Positions 59,441 through 64,000 of a stretch of 64,000 nucleotides of DNA are shown here, in pieces; the first letter of the stretch is position 1, and every line of letters begins with the position of its first letter. The notes beneath the pieces are model-generated. The model was not told where the DNA came from, made no database searches, and saw only the letters and a program-made list of their open reading frames with translations. The stretch covers positions 8,308,001 through 8,372,000 of the forward strand of contig NC_063151.1 in NCBI RefSeq assembly GCF_020921035.1, written 5' to 3'. Source of the stretch: Rhodamnia argentea (lineage: Eukaryota; Streptophyta; Magnoliopsida; Myrtales; Myrtaceae). Position numbers and translations under genes: made by a program.

Positions 59441-61557
59441 AGCCCGCAGAAATTGAGTGCTCATGTTAAGTCACCTTCATTGTCCGGGATCAATTAGACA
59501 ACACATGCAAAGACCAAACTAAAGGTTTTTGGGGGATTACGGTCCAAGATTCTTATGATGGGTCATGAAGACCAAGTGGGAAAAAGTCCAAATCAAGACT
59601 CGGAGGAGCACTGAGAATGGCTGTGTCTCTGTTTTAGTGAACAGCCATCACTATCTCCGCTTGAGTGAACGTAGTAATGTAACGTCTCAAGGATCTCCAT
59701 TCAGCTGGAACTTTGGGTGGACCCATTAGGGTTTTGGTTTTCGCTAGAGTTCGAGCACTGCTCATGAACATCTCATTGTTTATTTCTGGTGAAGCTTCAT
59801 CTGGTGCGAGCTCAGGCTAGTATCATTTTTCCAGTAAGCTTGTGTGCGAAGCATGTAGGATAAGTACTTAATCTCTAATCGAGTGTATTAGCCAAAAAAT
59901 GTGTAATTTGAAAGCATTCGAAGAGTGAAACGTGAATCAATATATGGGCCCGGCGTGTCGAACTGTTATATATTGTGCAAAGGGCCCATTTCGTGTCACC
60001 TAATTGAAATGGAGCGATGTAACGGGTCGGAATCAACCGTTGCGATTAATCATGAAAACATTAAGTGATTGTGGGTATGTCTATCAAATCAAGCTGAAAC
60101 ACCTTATCTATAAGGCACCACACCTGTACTTCTTACGCTCCGTGATGCTACACTCTTAGAGGTCTCGGATTTTCGCCCGATTATAACCCAAAATTTTGGG
60201 TGCAAATGTGAATGAGCGCGTAAACAAGTCTTCTAGTTAAATTTTTCCGATCGAAGGAAGGGTTGTAAGTCCTCGCATTATATTCGCATCATCGCCCCTT
60301 TAACTATTAGGCCGACTGACTAGTGAGATTTACCGTGAGTAGATTTGGAATACCATACGAGATCTTATGTATTCGGGCGCTCCAAACATATCGATTTGTG
60401 AAGAGAAGAACGCAGTGTTGTGCTTAGAGTAAATCAAGCCCTAGACTCGTCATTCATGCACAGCACTGGGGATTGGAAAAAGAAGAAGATGAAGAAAAAG
60501 AAAAAGGAATGGCCAAGTCCCTTCCTTTGGAAAGATCCTTGTAACTTAACGTGGTTTGCCTCCATTCAAAGCTTTTGGAAGGGGCAGTAGCTGAACGCAC
60601 AAGGGTGGCTCCTTTTACTTGCTTTTGGCTCGGCTCTTTTGGCACACGAGAAAGGGACGAATTCCATCCCCATCGCCATTGCAAGAGGGTGAGCAAAAGC
60701 AGACGCAGAGATTTGGTGGTGATCCAACTACTTCCACATGCTTTTTGCTAAGGTCCGGTCCACACCCAACATGATGATAAGATCGGTTCATGCAATTCCT
60801 CAAATTGCGTCTGGACTAATCTATACTAAGAGATGATTTGATGACCGATCGTCCCTCTTTTGATGCCGATAGCTTCTCTTCGTCGTTTGACTTGGAGCAT
60901 TAAAGATTTTTCTTGCCGATTACGCGATCGTTAGCCGTAAAGTCGTGCTTTATATTTGCACAAGGGTCTGCTTTGCCTTTTCTTTATGATAATTTGGGGT
61001 GTGTGGGTCTACATTCACATGGGTTTCATGCATGCCTTTGGTGATTACCTTGCATACGGTATATAAATGTCCTTATTCTGGCTTAGATTTTGGGGATGAT
61101 TGTTGGGAAATTTCGATTGGAATGGCATGAAATGGGCTTTGGAATGTGATAACACTCTTTTTAAGGATTTTGCCCCACAATCTTGCCAATGATTTTTGGC
61201 AAATATCGTCCAAGATACAACCAAGTCTCGAGGTCTTGATGAGAATAAAGTGTCCAGGATACAACAATGTTGATGAGATTAAAGTTCTGAAATCATGTCT
61301 CAAAACTGTTAATTCATACACAACTTTTCGTTGTCCGAAAAGAGTCTTCTTTGTTTGAAAACTGTCTAGTCCGAAAGTGCGCGCGCCCACATGAGGGTAA
61401 AGTGGGGTCTAACCCACTTAGTCATTTCTTTATTTTGAAAGATCATAGTATCCCTCTAACTAACAAACAAACTTACACTCTTCCTTCCCTCCTATGTGGG
61501 ATTAAAAAGGGGCACATTTAATTTTTTTTTTTTTTGTTTGCAAACAAACTCCAACAA
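59441..61557. other. Intergenic, no gene recognised
   Basis: Frames near 60450-60800 and 61073-61390 are open but have no family motif. A poly-T run lies at 61520-61535. No clear repeat ends. Confidence 0.4.
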
Positions 61558-61858
61558 TGATGACATAAATGGTCCATGAACTTTAACCCAATGTGCAATG
61601 AGATCCATGAACTTTTAATTTTTTCAATGTAGTCCTTGAACTTTTATTACAAGTTCAATTATGACCCTATGATATAAAAAAATATTCAGTGTTGTCCTTC
61701 CATTGATTCAAGTGCAAGGACAACACTGAATATTTTCATATAGTTCGATAACTAAATTGAACATGTATAAAAAAGCCTAATGAGCACATTGCATAATTTA
61801 AAAGTTCATGGACGACATTGCACATTGAGCCAAGATTTGGGGACCACTTGTGTCACTT
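61558..61858. repeat. Fold-back MITE of about 300 bp
   Basis: The left arm (GGTCCATGAACTTTAACCCA, AATGTGCAATG, CATGAACTTTTAATTTTT) is the inverse of the right arm (AAAAGTTCATGGACGACATT, GCACATTGAGCC). The centre is itself palindromic: TATTCAGTGTTGTCCTT and AAGGACAACACTGAATA around TGATTCAAGTG. Same family as 13055-13478, and better preserved. Confidence 0.8.
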
Positions 61859-64000
61859 TCTCCAGATTTTGTTTAACATAGTAATTCTAGTTGTAAGTCA
61901 AGATTTGAGAATGTGTGGACTTTCAATATGGATTACATTCACATTAATTGGCATGAAGAATCGAAAAAAAAAAAAAGCCAAAACCCATCTCTATCAATTA
62001 TTATTTTACTTTGAGCATGTGTTATGGAAACCAAAAATCAATTAGCAAGATAATTACTATGGGAAACAACATGGTACTCGGCTGCTACATGTGGGATTTG
62101 AAAGAAAAGTAGAATATGAAACAGAACTGTTCGTTCCAAGAGGCGTGGGAAATCAATTTTTGTTTAGGCGATAACGCCCCCACAGTACAACTTAGCTTCT
62201 CCAAACTCTCTCGACCTGAAGCCACAAAATTTGAAATAGTATTTTCGAACGAAGGAATACGTTTATATGAGAACAACGAAGCAATGTTTCTCGTGAACAG
62301 ACACAACCATTGGATTGGATAGAACGGTGAGCTTTCAACGGACATGTCTATACGAAAACTCAACATTTTACTATAAGTAAAAATTCTTAATCATAACTTT
62401 TCATGAATTTCGGAGTTCCTCATAAATAAAAGCAAGGAGCTTCATGGGACAATTCAAGCCCAAGAGGGCCCAAGTGGAAGTGCACAATCAAGATTAAATA
62501 TAATCAGGTCTATCCAATACACAATGTTCGCTTGAGTGCTCGTACTTTCAAATAACATGTGTATGAGTGTTTTTATACATATATTGAATGGTTTCTTTCC
62601 AATTTTCTATACGAGACTCTTTTCCCATGTTCAAATTTTGTCGGGTCAAATTTTTCCATGTTCACATTAGTAATGGGATTTTGACTGATTCTGATTTCAC
62701 GTACGAGGTGAGTAAATCCAGATGAAGTACAAAGTTTGGAGCCAACTTTTTTCAGGAGCGGATACGTAGTACGTAGCTAATAGCTAGTCTGTGTCGATAT
62801 GTACATGGATACAAAGGTCTCCAACGAAAATATTGCAGAAGGTAGGCTCCTATTGGTTGGCTAGCATGGGATGAAAGTTCTCCAGCTATATCAAACTGAA
62901 CTAGTTCAATCAATAAGAGTTATACCAAGAAAAGGAATCGAACAAGTAGTTCATCTAAGAGGGGCCATCAATTTCGTGAATTTTGTCACGGTTTTATCAA
63001 ACAAATCCACTTGTTAGTTGTGGAAAAATTCTTTCAATTAAACAATATCATATCTGTCTATTCGAATAAATCTCATACTAAATTCACCATATCACTAAAT
63101 AACTCTTTTACAAAATACTGTGACGGTTCTTTATCGGGTGCCAAAACAAGCGAAACTCATGCATTAAATAAGTTGACAACTAATAAAGAATGGTCACATC
63201 ATTTTGTAAAGGAGTCCTAATAAGATTTCTTAGTACAAATAGGTTTTTCTAAATGAAAAACCTAGGATCGCCATGTATACAGATCCCTACAAAATCGCCA
63301 ATCATTATCTTCATGGACTTCACTTTCGATCTCCATTTATTGGTTCTAAACCACTTTTGCCGCCCACGGTCGTGGGAGTGGCCGATGTCTCCATCACCAA
63401 CTTACCCTTCAAAACCAAGCATTTCCCATTGAAAAGCAAAAGGGCCACCAAGAACTACGGCTGAAAAAAGCATCAACAAGCCCAATTTGAACCGCATCTC
63501 TCATATCTTCGCTTTAGTCCAAGATGGTATCGGAATCTTTGAGCAGAAAAGAAAGGGTGCTCGGAAATGCGTTCTCTGAGTGAGCGGAAAAAAGGGAGAA
63601 ATTCATAAGAAAAAGAAGATTCCTAGTTGGTCGTTTTCAAGATCCTCATGATGTTTTGTTCCACGGCGATTCCTCAGCAATGGTTGAAAGATTTCAGGGG
63701 GCGGCACATTCATTGAGCATGGTGGCTCTCCCTGCTCACGAAGAGAGACTCGTTCCAGGCATGCAATGCTCTGCAAGTTCCCGTTCCTGTCAACGTCCCA
63801 CTCATTGGACGGTTGACATCATTTTCCATCAGCGAGTCTCGTTCAGGCCGAGTCAGCTAGGGTTTCCTTTCACGAACGGTCTTGTCATCGGAAAATTTGC
63901 AAGATACTTGGGTCGAACATCTTTATGACAATGGTAAATCGAATCGACTGCTTCAGACAAGGTAACTAAGACTTCATCTACGATGAATACAGCCCTGGAA
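61859..64000. other. Intergenic, no gene recognised
   Basis: Frames at 62116-62322, 63273-63464 and 63656-63928 are open but I cannot tie them to a family. The GC content rises after 63650, so a gene could begin or end beyond base 64000. Confidence 0.35.

Noticed and set aside
61073..61390. 105-aa minus-strand frame
   Set aside because: Open but without recognisable domain, start context or neighbouring exons.

Overview
The window is plant nuclear DNA. Genes are intron-rich with GT-AG splice sites and sit in AT-rich intergenic DNA packed with transposon relics. The proteins are clearly angiosperm: a jacalin lectin, thioredoxin h, a plastid LON-domain protein, a DREB2 factor and WAT1. The gene order points to a core eudicot. 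Many repeats have AT-rich terminal inverted repeats around a GC-rich core; these remind me of Myrtaceae, but I cannot prove that.

Layout. At 85-2210 (+) lie the last five exons of an RsmI-type rRNA methyltransferase. Convergent with it is a three-domain jacalin-related lectin of the JAL3 type (3060-5894, -), which carries a one-base frameshift. Next are a thioredoxin h (7909-9733, -) and a single-exon plastid LON-domain protein (15228-16106, +). From about 17.7 to 32 kb is a transposon-dominated stretch: a hAT-like element; a MULE-like element carrying a dead F-box gene; a two-gene PIF/Harbinger relic; a Ty1/copia element with both LTRs but no reverse transcriptase; and the second copy of a MULE family first seen at 11.5 kb. 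An OBG GTPase with ten exons follows (32227-38684, +). After it come a DREB2D-like AP2/ERF gene (40605-41336, +), an HSP90 first-exon fragment, a tRNA-Ala relic, a solo copia LTR with perfect 5-bp target duplications, and WAT1 (47713-50237, -). From 50 kb to the end I find no convincing gene, only transposon relics and low-complexity DNA.

The genes do not form an operon-like unit, but their order is informative. From memory, JAL3, thioredoxin h4 and LON are close neighbours in Arabidopsis (At1g19715, At1g19730, At1g19740). A paralogous LON, DREB2D and WAT1 are neighbours on the sister segment (At1g75460, At1g75490, At1g75500). This window joins both gene sets around one LON gene, as an unfractionated ancestral block would, with an OBG gene between LON and DREB2D.

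I see no evidence of a wholly new biological system. The more unusual points are the frameshift in an otherwise conserved lectin, its single-codon first coding exon, a GC-AG intron in WAT1, gene fragments carried by MULE-like elements, and tandem duplications inside introns of the methyltransferase and thioredoxin genes.
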